From positions 10,558,001 to 10,622,000 of the forward strand of contig JARKIP010000064.1 in assembly GCA_029990175.1 (NCBI GenBank): 64,000 bases of DNA. The letters are read 5' to 3'. A program made the position numbers and the translations under genes. Each line of letters opens with the position of its first letter. The first letter of the stretch is position 1. A model generated the notes under the pieces. The model saw nothing but the letters and a program-made list of their open reading frames with translations, was not told the DNA's origin and made no database searches. Below are positions 34,870 through 47,894 of the stretch, piece by piece. This stretch comes from Petunia secreta (Eukaryota > Streptophyta > Magnoliopsida > Solanales > Solanaceae).

Positions 34870-37800
34870 ATGAAGCCCGTCCACTAAATAGGCTCAATTC
34901 ATAAAGGTGAATGTGGGAGCAATATATGCTCCATTCCTTAAGATGAATGTGGGAGCAAGACAAGCTCCATTCCATAAGGTGAATGTGGGAGCACAACATA
35001 ATGCTCCATTCTCAGATGTAAATGTAATAGCAATACATAATATGCCTGAAAGAACGCAAATTATCATTATGTCTGAAAGAAGACACAACATCATATGCTT
35101 GAAAGAAGGCAAAATGTCTTTATGTCTGAAAGAAGGCAAATAATTTTATGTCTAAAAGACGACAAAATAATTACCATGGTAGAGACCATGGATGTGGACG
35201 TGGGAAAGGATGAAAAAATAGTCATCATTGTGAAATAAATAAGAGAACAATAAGGGTTCTCAAAAAGTAACCGTTCAAACGGTAAATATAATAATGCCCT
35301 CAATGTATCGTATGCGCATAAGGCAAGTCCAAATAATTATGGTCCATTCCTTGCAGTGAATGAGACAATTCATAAAAAAAATTATGAATATAGACCCATT
35401 CACCGAAGTGAATGTGGCAATACGTGATAAAATATCAAAACTCGCCTCCAGAAGAGGTTCGAGAAAGATGAATATGGACGTGCCCATGCGTGGTTGATAA
35501 AGTACCACAACTCACCTCTAGAAAAGGTTCGACTATAATAATTCTATTATTTATTGTGGCATAAATGATCATTGCTCTCATACAAAATATACGCCATAAT
35601 TATGTATTATTATGAATTACATAAGAGCAGGTGAAGCAAGAAATTGATCTTGCCTATAATGATTTTACCATGAGAAAAATAATATGATTTTCCCCTTGAT
35701 AGGAGATATTCACCATATGGTTGGTGTAATAAAATATATGGTAGTACAAAGCTATTTGAGTGCTCCGGAAGAGCCAAAATATTACTACCCGGAGGAATGA
35801 GATTGATGAAATATTTATTGGAGTATGTCTCGAAAGAAACTTGTTAAGTTTCAAATACATTTGCCAAAATGGCTAAGAGACTAAATTTGATGGAAAGATA
35901 TGAATATCTTTATATTACTACAAGAATGTCGGGTGAGATATATGTGCTTGAAAAGCTCCCCGCCTCTTCCTCGAGTATGTACTACTCAAACAATAAGTGT
36001 GGTAAAATCATATGTGCATGCCAACAATAAACGTTTAGTTTATTGTTACAATGCCCATGCTATAGTAAACCAGAAGTTTACTAGATGAATTAACTTATAA
36101 GTTGGCATGACCGTTTTGACCATCCCGGTTCAAATATGATGCACAAAATATATAAATGAGAATTCACATGGGTATATACTGAAGAATCACGATTCTTCAA
36201 GAATTCTTTTTGTGTTGTTTGTTCTCAAGATAAATAAATTATTCGACCAACTAAATTTGGGATCAGGATCCCCACACTTCTGGAATGTATAAAAGGTGAA
36301 TATGGGCCCGTTCATCTGCCATGTGAACCATATAATTATTATAAAAAGATGCATCTATAATAAGGTCACATGTGCGTTTATTACAAACCCGCAATGGTAC
36401 TTGCAAGGATAAGTATTTGCTTAAATAAATTTTATTATGAGCATACTTCCAGATTATGCAATCAAGACAAGTTATCTTGATAATGTTGGCAAGCAAGTTT
36501 AGCAGATTCATATATTGAAAGCCTCCAATTGCTAAACCATGCATATGAGAACAATGCTACCTAAATCAGGTATGAGGTATGGAACATCCATAAAGCAGCA
36601 CTTGTGCACGACATACCACAAAATGAATTTCCCTCATAATTGGTTCAGGGTCAGGAACCAAATATTTTCCATCTAATAATTATAATGTGCGATTTGTTAT
36701 CAATTGCTCCACCACAATGCACAAAGATGGATCCCATATAAGGTTGGGAACGAATGTTAGTTTGGCTAACATTAGGGGGAGAAATTAACGCAGCTGAGGA
36801 ATAAATAAATTAAAATATCATTTGATAACGATCCTCAAATAAAGATAATGCAAGTCACTGCCAGACGCATTACTGACCCAAAGAAAAATATTATATTCCA
36901 GCTGCTAATGCTCCTGATGACTTGGTGAGACAATCTATTTATGTAAATGAGTCTAAGGCACGTCTGAAGCGTGGTAGACCATTCGGTTCCAAAGGTAAAA
37001 GTCCTTGAAAAAGGAAAGGAGCAAATATTTGAGATGGTCAAATAAGGAGGCAGGGCTCTGAAATAGCCCACGACATAACACTTCATAAAACCTCATCAGT
37101 AGAGGTTCAGGTACCTGAAAATTTATGAATGTGAAGAGATCTCAATATGTTATGTCGGATTGGGAACTGAGATATGAAATTATCGTCGACGATATCTTAC
37201 ATATATTATAAAGCTCAATATTTATATGATTATGAGGATTTTGAGCTTAAGTCTGTTAGGAATACAGACATGAAATTATTGGCCAAAAATAGCAAAACGC
37301 ATTCAAGAAAAAATTGGTTTCACTCGAGTGACGTGAAGTTTTTGGACCTATAGTCCAAACACCTGAAGGTGCAAAGCCAGTGGTGTACAAAGATATTTTT
37401 GTACAAAAATATTGATAATAATAAGTCGTTAAATATAAAGTACGACTTGAGGCACAAAAATCTGACATTGAGTATATGGAGCTATATTCTCCTTTTGGTG
37501 GATGCAATCACCTTCAGGTATGTTGTATGTCTGGCAGTGCATGAAAGACTTGATATGCATATGAATATTGCAACAGCCTTTTACATGGCTCATTGAGCAA
37601 CAATATATTTATCCTTGATGGATTCAAAATTCTTGAAGCATGTAAAAGTTCTCGGGAAACCTATTCAATGAAGCTTCATAAATATTTATACGGATTAAAA
37701 CAATCTGGCCACATGTGGTAAAATTGCGTTTGCGAGCTTCTTGATATTGAAATATTATATTTTAATGCAATTGGTGCGTTGAAGTATCTTATCAAATATA

Positions 37801-38250
37801 CTCCACTGGTTATAACTTTTGTTATAAGCTTGTTGGTAAGATTCAGTTCTTCCTCAATGCGAAGACATCAGAAGAATACATGGTATCTACTTGATCCACA
37901 AAGCCCGATATCAACTAGCTATTTGTTTGTGGAAGTAAACCTATATTATGGCACTTCACAAAATACATTGTTGTTGTTGCATTTTCAAATCATGAGGAGA
38001 TAATAGCTATATATCAAGCTAGCCGGCAATATAAATGATTGAGACCAAGAACTCAACTTATTCAGCAACGATGTGGAATTTCTTTGAAGACGAAGATTCG
38101 ACAATATTATATGAAATATTGCATGGATAATTCAGCTAAAATGAAGATACAACTAAAGGAGATGGTTATCCATCAAAATTACTTTGCAATGGTAATTTTC
38201 AAAAGATTGATGAAGTTAATGTTCAAGTATTCATTCAAGTGATAGTTTGA
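34870..38250 (+). pseudogene. Decayed copia gag-pol (integrase, RT, RNase H fragments)
   Basis: Fragments read in scattered frames. LLPGG-type sequence lies near 35780-35800. The GAG-pre-integrase block includes VNQKFT (36069-36086), then WHDRFDHPGSNMM (about 36103-36140). Integrase pieces resemble PTKFGIRIPT...GPVHLPCEP (about 36240-36330) and YAIKT.YLDNVG (about 36455-36490). RT carries GPIVQTPEGAKPV (about 37340-37382), DAITFRYVV.LAVHERLDMH (about 37500-37560) and LYGLKQSG.MW (about 37685-37720). RNase H sequence resembles YLLDPQSPISTSYLF (about 37885-37935). Stops and shifts are frequent, so no protein can be made. 34900-35160 repeats a GTGAATGTGGGAGC unit of unknown meaning. Confidence 0.7.
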
Positions 38251-38548
38251 TGAAACTATTCACTGCATCATTGCCAACGTCAACTTTTGAGAAGCTGATT
38301 TACAAGATTGGAATGTGTCGTCTTCAAGATATTGAATGATGTTTTCATCAGGGGGAGTAAAATACGCGCTGCACTCTTTTTCCCTTAACAATGTTTTATC
38401 CCATTTGGGTTTTACTTGTAAGGTTTTTAATGAGGCAGCTCTAAAGGCGTATTATAGGAAGTGTGTACTCTTTTCCTTCACTGGGCTTTTTCCCACCGAG
38501 TTTTCCTAGTAAGGTTTTAACGAGGCACATTACCTTCAAAATGGTCAT

Positions 38549-38562
38549 CCAAGGGGGAGTAT
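38549..38562 (+). other. Copia polypurine tract
   Basis: CCAAGGGGGAGTAT directly precedes the 3' LTR and would prime plus-strand DNA synthesis. Confidence 0.7.
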
Positions 38563-38869
38563 TGTAAATCCATGTATTTGTGTTAATGTGGATGACCACT
38601 ACTCACCACTAACTTATGATTTACTACCCCACTTTTTCCTACATAATTCCTCCCCACTATGTCCTACTTAATTCCTCATTTAGGGACCTCTTAATTCTTA
38701 TAACCTTTGGGATGACTTGTAACTTCCTATGTATTGGTGTCCTATAAATAGAGGACATTTTGTCTATGGAAGACACACTTGAAATACTTTGAGAATAATA
38801 TATGTTTTTCCTTCTCCTCTCATATATTTTATCTTATTCTTGCACTTCTTTACAATTAGTTTTACAACA
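38563..38869 (+). repeat. Copia 3' LTR
   Basis: It matches the 5' LTR apart from about five substitutions and one extra C in the ACTACCCC run. The differences cluster in the first 100 bp. Confidence 0.85.
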
Positions 38870-40350
38870 AAATAACCACATTCAATAGAAGGTTCAAGTA
38901 GCACACTAAGAATAAAATAAAAAAATATTGTTTGAGATGATGATGTCTTTGAAAGAACAATACGCAACGGAAGCAGTTCTAGCATTTATACTCACATATA
39001 TTTTAGACAAATTAGTAGTATAGCATTGAGTTTTACAAAATATAAAACAGAATACATGTGTAAGCACTCACGAAGAATTTCAAAAATATCGTTGTCCAGT
39101 CACTCCAGCTTTCCACGACCTTCTATCGTGTACCCGAACAATTCTTGGGTAGAACAAATGCTTCAGAGAGATCGTGAAAACTGTATTTTTCGTGTGTAGC
39201 ATATGGAAGGTTAAAACCATTCTCCAAAGTCTGTAAGGATTCCTTTACTACCAAACAACATTTCTTCTAGTTCAAATTGGATTCGGTCACAACAAGGTCC
39301 ACATAATCAATTAACAAAGCTTCCAATTAAGGAATTAATTATTTTTCTGCACAATTAACCTTTTCATAATAATAAATTATTTCTACTAGAACTTCGTAAT
39401 TGTACTCCTTAGTTAAATTTTGAATTCTTCCATCAATCTTATTTAACTCCACACGTTAAGATTACAGACATCAATCAATAATATTAAATTACTGACAATT
39501 TAATATATTGACTAAATGAATATACTTTAGACTTCCGTTCAACTTATTCCATGTGCCGGATACAGAATCCACTAGCTAGATTTACACATAGAAATTTATA
39601 AGCTTTTATATAGGAGGTGTCATCAATCTCTATACCGAGACATGGATTCTATCAACTAGTTATCACTTCGCAAATGCAAATTATCATTATCCAACTTATC
39701 AGGAACTATTTGACCCAAATATCCTTGACCTCACCTATTGATAAATCAAGACAATGAATAATATACACCACTAATAATAGCTATATCAAAATTAAGAATA
39801 TAAGTATATTTGATGAGCTAGAGAGTTTATTTTATATAGTCAGAATAAAAATACTTATCTCTACTTGGTCCATTCAATGCACACAAAACACACTAGCACA
39901 AGAAGTTGGAACTATACCATTCTCATAATCAAGATAAATTATATATAATCTTGTATAACAATCATACCGATCAATGGCTTTGTCCAATTTTCAACTTAGA
40001 TTGTGAACACTACTTTATTATTTATAAGAACCGATGATTTAATCTTTTGTGTATAAGCTTGACTCTATAAATTAAATCAACTACTATATAAATAATAGGA
40101 CACACATAACATAATTGATCTACATAAATAATAATTTATTATATATAATAAATACATAAATCAACAATTGTTCGATAAGAAATAATCTAACTAACAACCG
40201 CATTAGTATATATTCTAATAGTCTTGTCCTATATCAGTCGACCTGCAAATGTACTGATCCTTATGTGTGAAATACGATGAATATTGAAGGTGTTAGAAGA
40301 GATGACATAGATCTCATATCATCTAAAAAGTGATTGAGTTGTCTTTAAAG
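38870..40350. other. AT-rich DNA, possibly an old LTR fragment, unresolved
   Basis: No gene. The minus strand of about 39090-40190 has the feel of a retrotransposon LTR I have seen in Solanaceae (ending in AATTGTGCAG and GTTCCAACTTCT words), but no paired LTR, PBS or PPT is visible, so I leave it unassigned. Confidence 0.3.
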
Positions 40351-40580
40351 CAGGGGTGGACCTACATAGAAGGGTGTGGGTGCTCGAGCACCCATTGCGC
40401 TGACTCGAAACATATAAATTTATATAGACAACTTTGTATATATAAACCCATATAACAAATTGACTATCTAGTGCAAGCGGTGCTAGGTATCTAAGCTCTT
40501 GGAACCTTAGGACCTAGAGTTCGATCCCCACTAGTTCCATAGGAATCAACCATTACTCTTAAATGTTGGGTCTGCCACTG
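40351..40580. mobile_element. hAT-type MITE with perfect 8-bp target duplication
   Basis: The 230-bp element starts CAGGGGTGGACC and ends GGTCTGCCACTG (imperfect TIRs). It is flanked on both sides by CTTTAAAG (40343-40350 and 40581-40588). An 8-bp duplication and CA-G-G-type ends are the hAT signature. It is non-autonomous, with no ORF of its own. Confidence 0.85.
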
Positions 40581-40639
40581 CTTTAAAGGCCTATATTCCA
40601 TAGGAATCAATGTAGACTTAATTAAAGATATGATACAAT

Positions 40640-43044
40640 TGTCACTACCCAACCTAGAGCCGCGACGTATAATCGACACTGAGTGTCGATCATCGCTAAA
40701 CCTACTAATAATCTATGAATAATATAGATTAGCTGGCAACCTGGTTATGAATATGTACATATTTACTGAAAATATAAAGTCTGGAAAGATGACAAGGCTA
40801 TCACATGCTGACATACGTAACATAGTGACTGAACCACACAGGGACATATCTACAGGCCTCTAAGAGTGTTGAACTGAATATGCAAAGGACGGGACAAGAC
40901 CCCGCCATACCTACTCGGCGTCTGTACAACATACCAAAAGTAGTGAACTCCGGAAGGAGACGGAGTGACTCCAACAGCTGGTAGATAGCTTACTAACATG
41001 GCTCAAGGTCTGATCTCTCTGTACCTGTGCGATATGGAACACGACGCGCCAGAAAAGGGCGTGAGTACGATATGTACAAAGTATGTAAGACATGAGCATA
41101 TAATATATCATAGCTGAATGAAACTGTAAGGTTGGAATATAAATATGTAAATATGAGCTGGAGCATAGTAATGTAGCTGGAAATCTTAAGAACGTACTAA
41201 ACATGATCTGAATATAAACTAAAGTCTAGCTGAATCTGAAACTGAAGGCTGAGCTAAACTATACTGATAACTGATAACTGATGACCGGTACTGAGGTAAA
41301 ACTGAACTGTTATCTAAACTGGTACCTGTCTTGTGTCATGGGTTGTATCCCCCCAAATCAAGTAACTGAACATCTGAACTAACCTCATGTATAGTCATGC
41401 AGTGCATACTGTGGCTATATATGTGTATATAATAAACTTGGCGGGTGTTAAGGGCTATGTCCCCTCCCCCCCAGCCAGTAATATCTAGTATCTCTGGTCA
41501 GAGTGTGAATGACACCCGGTCACACTAGGTGTTTCAACTCACGCCTGAACCAGAGGGGCTGTGTCCCCCAAACAGGTAGTATCACACGCGACCGGACTCT
41601 GTGTCCAATGTCCAGCCTCTATGAGGGACTCCAAATCACACATAATATGATCACAATATAAACATAAGCATGTATGAGGCATAACACATGTGGATACAAT
41701 AGATATGGACTCAAAGGAATGATTAAAAAACCCGAGATAGAATTATAGACAAAACCTAGAACTCAGAATTTGTCTAACTCTTTGACTTTTTAAAAAAATT
41801 TCGGCAGAGTTTCCCCTGAAACTGGATGATCTGCAAAAACAGAACCAACACTATAATATATACGGGAATGGGTACCCGGATAAACTGATAACATAAACAA
41901 ATTAAATGGATAACAAGATGAGACGACCAAACGACATAACAATCCGCGGACAGAATCTATAGACAACACCACTGTCCTGCCTTGCAACCTAATTGGAAGG
42001 GTCTAAATCAAAGTTATAGACTTTATGGTCTCATAAAAGTTGTAGATATATGTCTCACGGTTCTAGAAAATCTTAAATCATCTCAATATCAATTTTGTAC
42101 AAAGATTTATGCTCAAACTACTAACAATTGTCCGAAGATAAAAATAATTTTCTAGATTTTGAAACATATCATGCTGCTATTTTTGGACATCTTTCACCGT
42201 GGTTCTTATCACCAAATTAGGAACATATACGGTTACCTTTATGCCATACACGTTCCTCACAAGAACCATCAAGTTTTGAACTAAGACAAACTTCAAAAGC
42301 TACAAAATAAATACCTTGTCGAAAGAAAGGTTTAACCTTACATACCTTTGATTTTTTTTTTTCGAGACCTTGTTTCCCCTTGAATTCAACACCTTCTAAA
42401 GCTTAAACACGCTATAACACAACATTTAGGTACTTCACTTAGCTATTAAGTAATTCTAAAACTCAAACTATAGACGAAATTGAAGGTAGCATAACATTAC
42501 CTTAATTGCGTAGAGCGTTTTGACGCGATCCATTTTCAATTTCGAGTTAAGATTGATGTCATTTCCTCAAAACCTTAAAAATGGCTTAACCACTCAATAA
42601 CAAGCTGTTTCTCTCCTGATATTTCTGGAAATGACGAGAAGGAAGACGAATTTCTCTTGTATACTTGAAACATTTCAGTTTTAGTTCTCTTTTGCGCTTA
42701 TGTCCCTTTTTTTGGCCTAACTTCTGATGTCCATATCTTTTTATCCAGACATTATATGAATAAACGGTCAAAAGCATTAGAAACTACACTCCAAGACATT
42801 CAATTTGGTACATGATATGTCCCTAAAAGACCTTATATAACACACATAATTTATTGCTGAAAAAACTTCGTTACAAGGCAAATGCTTAGTCGGTTTTTCC
42901 GCAACTTAAATCCGATTTTGCCCAAACTTTATATTCAACATATAAACGTCATATATGGTTCTATTATGACTTTAAAATAACTTAAATCATTCTTAACATG
43001 TCATTAGAATGATATATCTCACTTTAGACATACGGGGTGTAACA
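40640..43044 (-). mobile_element. Solo LTR of a Del/Tekay-like Ty3/gypsy element
   Basis: The plus strand begins TGTCACTACCC and ends GGGGTGTAACA. It is bordered by the exact 5-bp duplication ACAAT (40635-40639 and 43045-43049). No PBS, PPT or coding sequence adjoins, so this is the product of LTR-LTR recombination. Family orientation (TGTTACACCCCG as the 5' end) places it on the minus strand. At 2405 bp it is long, as expected for Tekay-type LTRs. Confidence 0.85.
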
Positions 43045-45453
43045 ACAATAGAAGATAAAGATCCATATATGTGTGTGTGTGATATATATATATATATATA
43101 TATATGTTTAGTCTTGTTAGTACGTTGATTTAAGTTTGAGCCTATTGTTTTTCTAGGATGATTTTGACTTAATTGTAGCTAGAGAATTTTATGTCATAAT
43201 AGTGTGCGTGTGTGTATATATATATATTTCTACTTTGTGTCTTGCTAACATAGTACATAATTGTAGAAGGCTAAAATGGTTGAATTCTCTGTAATGCCTT
43301 AACTTCTTAGTGCCACTACATTAAAATCAAGGTCTTTTTTGTCCTTCCATACAATTCCAGCAAAAACCTAAAGAACTAATTCCAGTCGTTACCTTTCTTC
43401 TCTGTTCATTCTATCCTCAAACAATTTGCATAGATGAGTTTGTAGTTTTTGAGGCACATCTTCTATTTTCAAATTCAATTGTGAGCCCACTCTAAAATTG
43501 TAATCCTTAAAACTTGTGCTCAGGTTTAATAATTAAGACTTGTACTCAGGTCTAACAATTGTTAAACTTGTGCTCATGTTTAACACTTATATTTTCAAAA
43601 TTATGCGATCCTTTATTATCAAGATATTAGGCGTGTAGTATATGAGTTTATTTTGTTTATATTAACGAACAAATGATCTAATGCCAATAATAACCAGTAA
43701 CCTTGAAAAAATGATAGCAATAATAAAATAAGGAAAGAGTATTCTTATTGAAATGAGTTGAATGCCCTCCAATGGAGTTGAGTGAATCAGCCATCCAAAA
43801 GAATTTGTATAGCAACAACGAGAACAATAGTAGCAGAGTGAATAGTATTGGATTTTGGAAGTGAAATAAAAGGTGAGGTGTAAATAGAAAATGGAGGGAA
43901 AATGAAAGTTTTTAAACAAAATTTCTTCCACATTGGTAGAGGAAAGAACTTTTGTTGACTTTAAATATAGAAGCACTTAATTAACTCCTAAAAGGATTTA
44001 AAAGAAGGGAAGCCTCGCGCCATCGTCGCTCTCTCGTTCGGCTCGGCCTCAGCTTCAGATTCAGATTTGAATTTGGTCGATTGATTGACTTAATTTTTTG
44101 GACCAACAAGAACTCATTTTTTATATATTAATATTTTTATAAGAAAATTATGTTAATATTTTTTCTGACCGTTTTAATTTGTAAAACGTCATTTATTTTA
44201 CTCTAATTAACTTCATGTTTTGTATTCCCGCGTGTTTTTACCAAAAAAAAAAAAAAATCACTTTAATAATCATTTTCTATAAATAGCCACCAGAAAGGTG
44301 AAAGGTGGCAACCTTTTGAGTTGCACCTGATCATTCCACCAACTGATGGCTATAAATACTTGCCTTCTCCTGCAGATTTTTTTTTTATGAAATATTCTGC
44401 ATACTCCTCCTTTATTTTTGCATTTGTTCTAAAAAGAAAAAAGCTTGCTTTAGTGTGATTTGCTGACGTTGAGTAGTTCGACAGAACACCGACGTTTGAG
44501 GTACCGCTACACTAGTGACAGTAAATTCATTTTATCTTGGGAGGAAATAATCTGCAACTTCGGCTATTGTGGGGATTAAGTTCCTTAAGGAGATGTTGTG
44601 AAGTCAGCATGCTCGGATTTTGTTCATCGATATTCTCCTTCTTCTTTTTTGTTTCTGATTAGATTATTATTCCAATAATATTTTTCTAACAAATAGTTAA
44701 TCGTGTATTGAGTTACAATAGAGTCTAAGGGGTACATATAAGGGGAAGAGGAAAGTACTTATAGGCTTAAAGTCCTTAGGCTAATAGAAGTCCACATTTT
44801 CCACGTCTCCCCATGCACAGGTAAATGCTGAAACATTATAAGGCTCTAACCCAAGAATAGCGGAGGCCGTTGGAGTGAAATCTTATCCGCTCGGTTGTTC
44901 ATTTGATCTTCCTCCGGAGTATGAGTGTCCGGAGTGAAAATGATAAGCTAACTCCGATCGGTAATCAATCACCCTACTAAGCCAAGCTGAACTGGCCCAT
45001 TCGATCTCTGATGATCAATGCCCATTTGAACGTCACTATGAGCTGAACAACGACTTGCCTCCGAAGAATCCTCTTAACATGCCTTATCACCGAAGACCTA
45101 TCAACGTGTGTCCAATCTGATTTTGGCCAGTATAATTTAAGATGTTTCCAAAGAAATTAACGAGCATTATCTATTGTTCAAGTTGAAAAATATTTATTTA
45201 AATTTTATGTTAGGGTATTTGTGAAATGAGATAGTTAATTAAACAGATCTGAGTTGTAGTTTAGGGTTTTGTCACTTGTCAGTTTATACCACTTAAAAGT
45301 TTAAGATTCTAATTACATAAATTAAGTATCGCTCGCATCTTCTTCTCTTGACTAAAAAATTAAAGGCTCATTCAACAAAAAAAGAAGTGATTTTCTTAAA
45401 AAAACTATAGATATAAAGCTAACGGTTCTACACAATCGAATTGTGCTAATAAC
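43045..45453. other. Intergenic DNA between the solo LTR and the Tat element
   Basis: It holds a (TA)n microsatellite (43082-43105), a (GT)/(AT) run near 43206-43229 and a 15-A run near 44245-44257. Segment 44780-45140 is GC-richer and may be an old LTR fragment. An inverted pair around CTATAAATAGCCACC (44278) and GGCTATAAATA (44348) is visible. No gene is supported. Confidence 0.4.
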
Positions 45454-45458
45454 CTATC

Positions 45459-46631
45459 TGTATTGGTCGATTTCTGTTCGATCAAAAGAGAAACAGACTT
45501 GATCGTACAACTGGGGCATTGGTCAATTTCGAAGGCGTTGAGATTGGAAAGAAGCTGCTTCGGTCTGGTTTCGATCGGTTGCGCAATGTTCTGATCGGAT
45601 AAACTCGAAGACAACATCGTAATGGATAATTTAGCTGATTCCCATCCCAAGAATATCGGAACAGATTTAGCGGATTTAGTGGTAATGGATAGAGACGTGC
45701 GACTGTTGAAAGAGAAACGTGAAGAAGTGGAAGTCTACTAGGGTTTAAGGTTCTTAACTATTTCAACCTATAAATAGGACTTCATCCTCTCAATTGAAGG
45801 GGGTTCATCTGAGCAACATTATTCATTCTTCAAAGCTATTATTTTCTTGTCACAAAGCTATAGTCATTTGTCTCATAACATAGTCAATTTACTACACTCA
45901 AGACGATTACTGTATTCAAGTCTGGATCGCGGCTTGGTTCAAACGTGGAAGGAGATCTGTTTCTTCCATTGAAGCACCATCCATCGATTCATCAAATACA
46001 ATAAGCCTTTACCGCTTTAATCATTTATTTGCTGTTTGCTTATTTAAGTCAATACTTGCGTTATTCATAGCATATATTGTTCTTTAATTATTGCATTCAG
46101 TCTTAGCAACCTGTCATCGTTATTTCAATCGCATAAGACAACTCGTCATTTTGCCCATCGTTAAGTTACATCGGATATACTGCTGTTGCCTTATTGCCAT
46201 ATTATTTAATCAAGTGCATCCACCTTCAATCGTGTTGCATTTGTTTCTCATCGAGTCTGTTATCACCAGCAGATTCATCGGGGTCGTTGTCATTGTCATC
46301 GTTAAGCCCGTTATTGTCATCATACTTAATTAAAACTGTACATCTAGTTAACGAAGCCATCCCATCGTAAATTATTATTTTGTTCGAATTTGTCTGTCGG
46401 TATTTGCCTTCGAATTGTTTATCTGAACTTGAAACCGTTAAGTGATATTCGACATCGAATCTATATCCTTGACATCGGTACTAGAATTGCTTCCGAGTTG
46501 AAACTTGAGATCGACTGTCCCATTTACGTAAACAGCTCATCAATCGATCAAATTAAGATATAAAACGGTCGCCTTAGACTCAACTAAATATAAATTTAAT
46601 TGTAAAACCTGATACATTTTTGGGGAATACA
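45459..46631 (+). repeat. Tat element 5' LTR
   Basis: It is bounded by the 6-bp inverted repeat TGTATT/AATACA. A TATA box TATAAATA lies at 45769-45776, with a likely start of transcription about 30 bp later. The short frames on both strands within the LTR occur in both copies but have no family similarity I recognise. Confidence 0.92.
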
Positions 46632-46634
46632 GTT

Positions 46635-46651
46635 TGGCGCCCACCGTGGGG
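46635..46651 (+). other. Primer-binding site of the Tat element
   Basis: TGGCGCCCACCGTGGGG begins three bases after the 5' LTR. The TGG start pairs with the CCA end of a tRNA. I recall a similar PBS in Ogre/Tat elements assigned to tRNA-Arg, but I could not check the tRNA here. Confidence 0.8.
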
Positions 46652-46721
46652 TCTAGGCAATCGATTTTGTTCCGAAATTTGAATCGCTCGATACTACTTA
46701 CGTTTGCTTTTTTGTCTTGAA

Positions 46722-47873
46722 ATGGCAGATGAACATAACATCGAGGCTCTGAACGGTCAACAACAGCTCAATCCCAATGACGGGGTTCATGTTCCGACCA
46801 ATATAGAAGCGGTCGATGAGTCTACCAACAACGAGCAGGATCCAACTCGTGACGACATTCCTACTCGTTCACAGTTGAACGCGCCCCAAGGGCGGCGATC
46901 GGGTAAGGAGCCCGCAGTCGAAACTGAGTCAGGAGATGCAAATGCAGCGCTAATGGCGTATTTGAGAAGGCATGACGCTCAGTTCGAAACGATACAAGAA
47001 CAACTGAAAGCCTTATCTAACTCTATCGGAAATAGAGCACCCACCTCCCCGATCACACCCCCAGCAAGCATTCCGACTTCGGTTCCTCAGGGCGCCGTAA
47101 CAGGGGGACTTGCAGCGGGGATCGGATCTGGAGGATCGGGTACGGCCGCCGAAGCCGTGGGAGCTCCGGCTTCGGTCACGACAAAAGTAAGAATGATGTC
47201 TACGATGCAGACTTTATTGAATGACACAGTAGATAAGAAATTCAGTGAGATAAAGTCATTTATGGAGAAGTTGCCAGGTGTTCCGAAGTTAACAGACGAA
47301 GTCGCTAAAAAATCGATTTCAAAGCGTCCATTCCCAGCAAGTGCAGCCCCACTGCCTATACCTAAAACGTTCAAACTACGAGAAAGTTTAAGATACGATG
47401 GAACCACAGATCCAAGGGATCACATTGACATGTTTTCGGTTGCAGTTCAGGCAAATGACTTGACTTCGGAGGAAATCAATTCGGTCAGTCTTAAGAAGTT
47501 TTGTGAGACATTGAAAGGAGCGGCGTTGAAATGGTATCTACAACTGCCCGAAAATGAAATACTAAGTTTTGATGACATGTCGGCAAAATTCATTCGATCA
47601 CATACTGGAGCAAAAAAGATAGCACCAAGGGTGGAAGACATCTTGAACGTTAGACAGCGGCCCGGGGAAACTATCAAACAATTTGTGAAACGATTCAACG
47701 ATGAGAAGATTCACATCCCGAATCTCGAGGAAAGGTGGGCTTGTTTGACCTTTGCTAATAACTTGCGCACTGATTCGATAGAGGCATGGAAGTTGAAGGA
47801 CCGTCTCAGGGAAATCGATGCATGGACTTTCGATGCATTGTATCGTGAGTGCGAGCCAAGGATAAGTGGTTGA
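46722..47873 (+). CDS. gag: Gag (N-terminal and capsid part), 383 aa, ends at a premature TGA
   Basis: I chose the ATG at 46722 (MADEHNIEALNGQQ), 90 bp after the LTR; the frame upstream has no other ATG. Residues 1-190 are low-complexity and polar with a Gly/Ala-rich stretch. Residues about 215-380 form the retrotransposon gag core (YDGTTDPRDHI, LKGAALKWYLQLP, QRPGETIKQFVKRFN). The frame stops at TGA 47871. Nearby the reading frame must also shift by one to rejoin the basic and zinc-knuckle part, so full-length Gag-Pol cannot be made by simple translation. It should assemble the virus-like particle in the cytoplasm. Confidence 0.85.
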   Translation: MADEHNIEALNGQQQLNPNDGVHVPTNIEAVDESTNNEQDPTRDDIPTRSQLNAPQGRRSGKEPAVETESGDANAALMAYLRRHDAQFETIQEQLKALSNSIGNRAPTSPITPPASIPTSVPQGAVTGGLAAGIGSGGSGTAAEAVGAPASVTTKVRMMSTMQTLLNDTVDKKFSEIKSFMEKLPGVPKLTDEVAKKSISKRPFPASAAPLPIPKTFKLRESLRYDGTTDPRDHIDMFSVAVQANDLTSEEINSVSLKKFCETLKGAALKWYLQLPENEILSFDDMSAKFIRSHTGAKKIAPRVEDILNVRQRPGETIKQFVKRFNDEKIHIPNLEERWACLTFANNLRTDSIEAWKLKDRLREIDAWTFDALYRECEPRISG

Positions 47874-47894
47874 AGAGGAAGAATTGTAGCTAGC

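Larger units (their letters stand above)
33764..38869 (+). mobile_element. Ty1/copia LTR retrotransposon, full length but coding-dead
   Basis: Two LTRs of about 306 bp flank a 4.5-kb interior. Just inside the 5' LTR is CGTTATCAGCACGAG, the probable PBS. Just before the 3' LTR is the purine tract AAGGGGGAGTAT. Recognisable copia domains appear in the right order in many frames: GAG-pre-integrase, integrase, RT and RNase H. No perfect target duplication was found. By eye the LTRs differ at about five positions plus one indel, so insertion is fairly recent despite the ruined interior. Confidence 0.85.

Noticed and set aside
45405..45650. Antisense 81-codon frame in the Tat LTR, present in both LTRs
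   Set aside because: Presence in both LTRs follows from their common origin; no similarity or promoter context that supports a gene.
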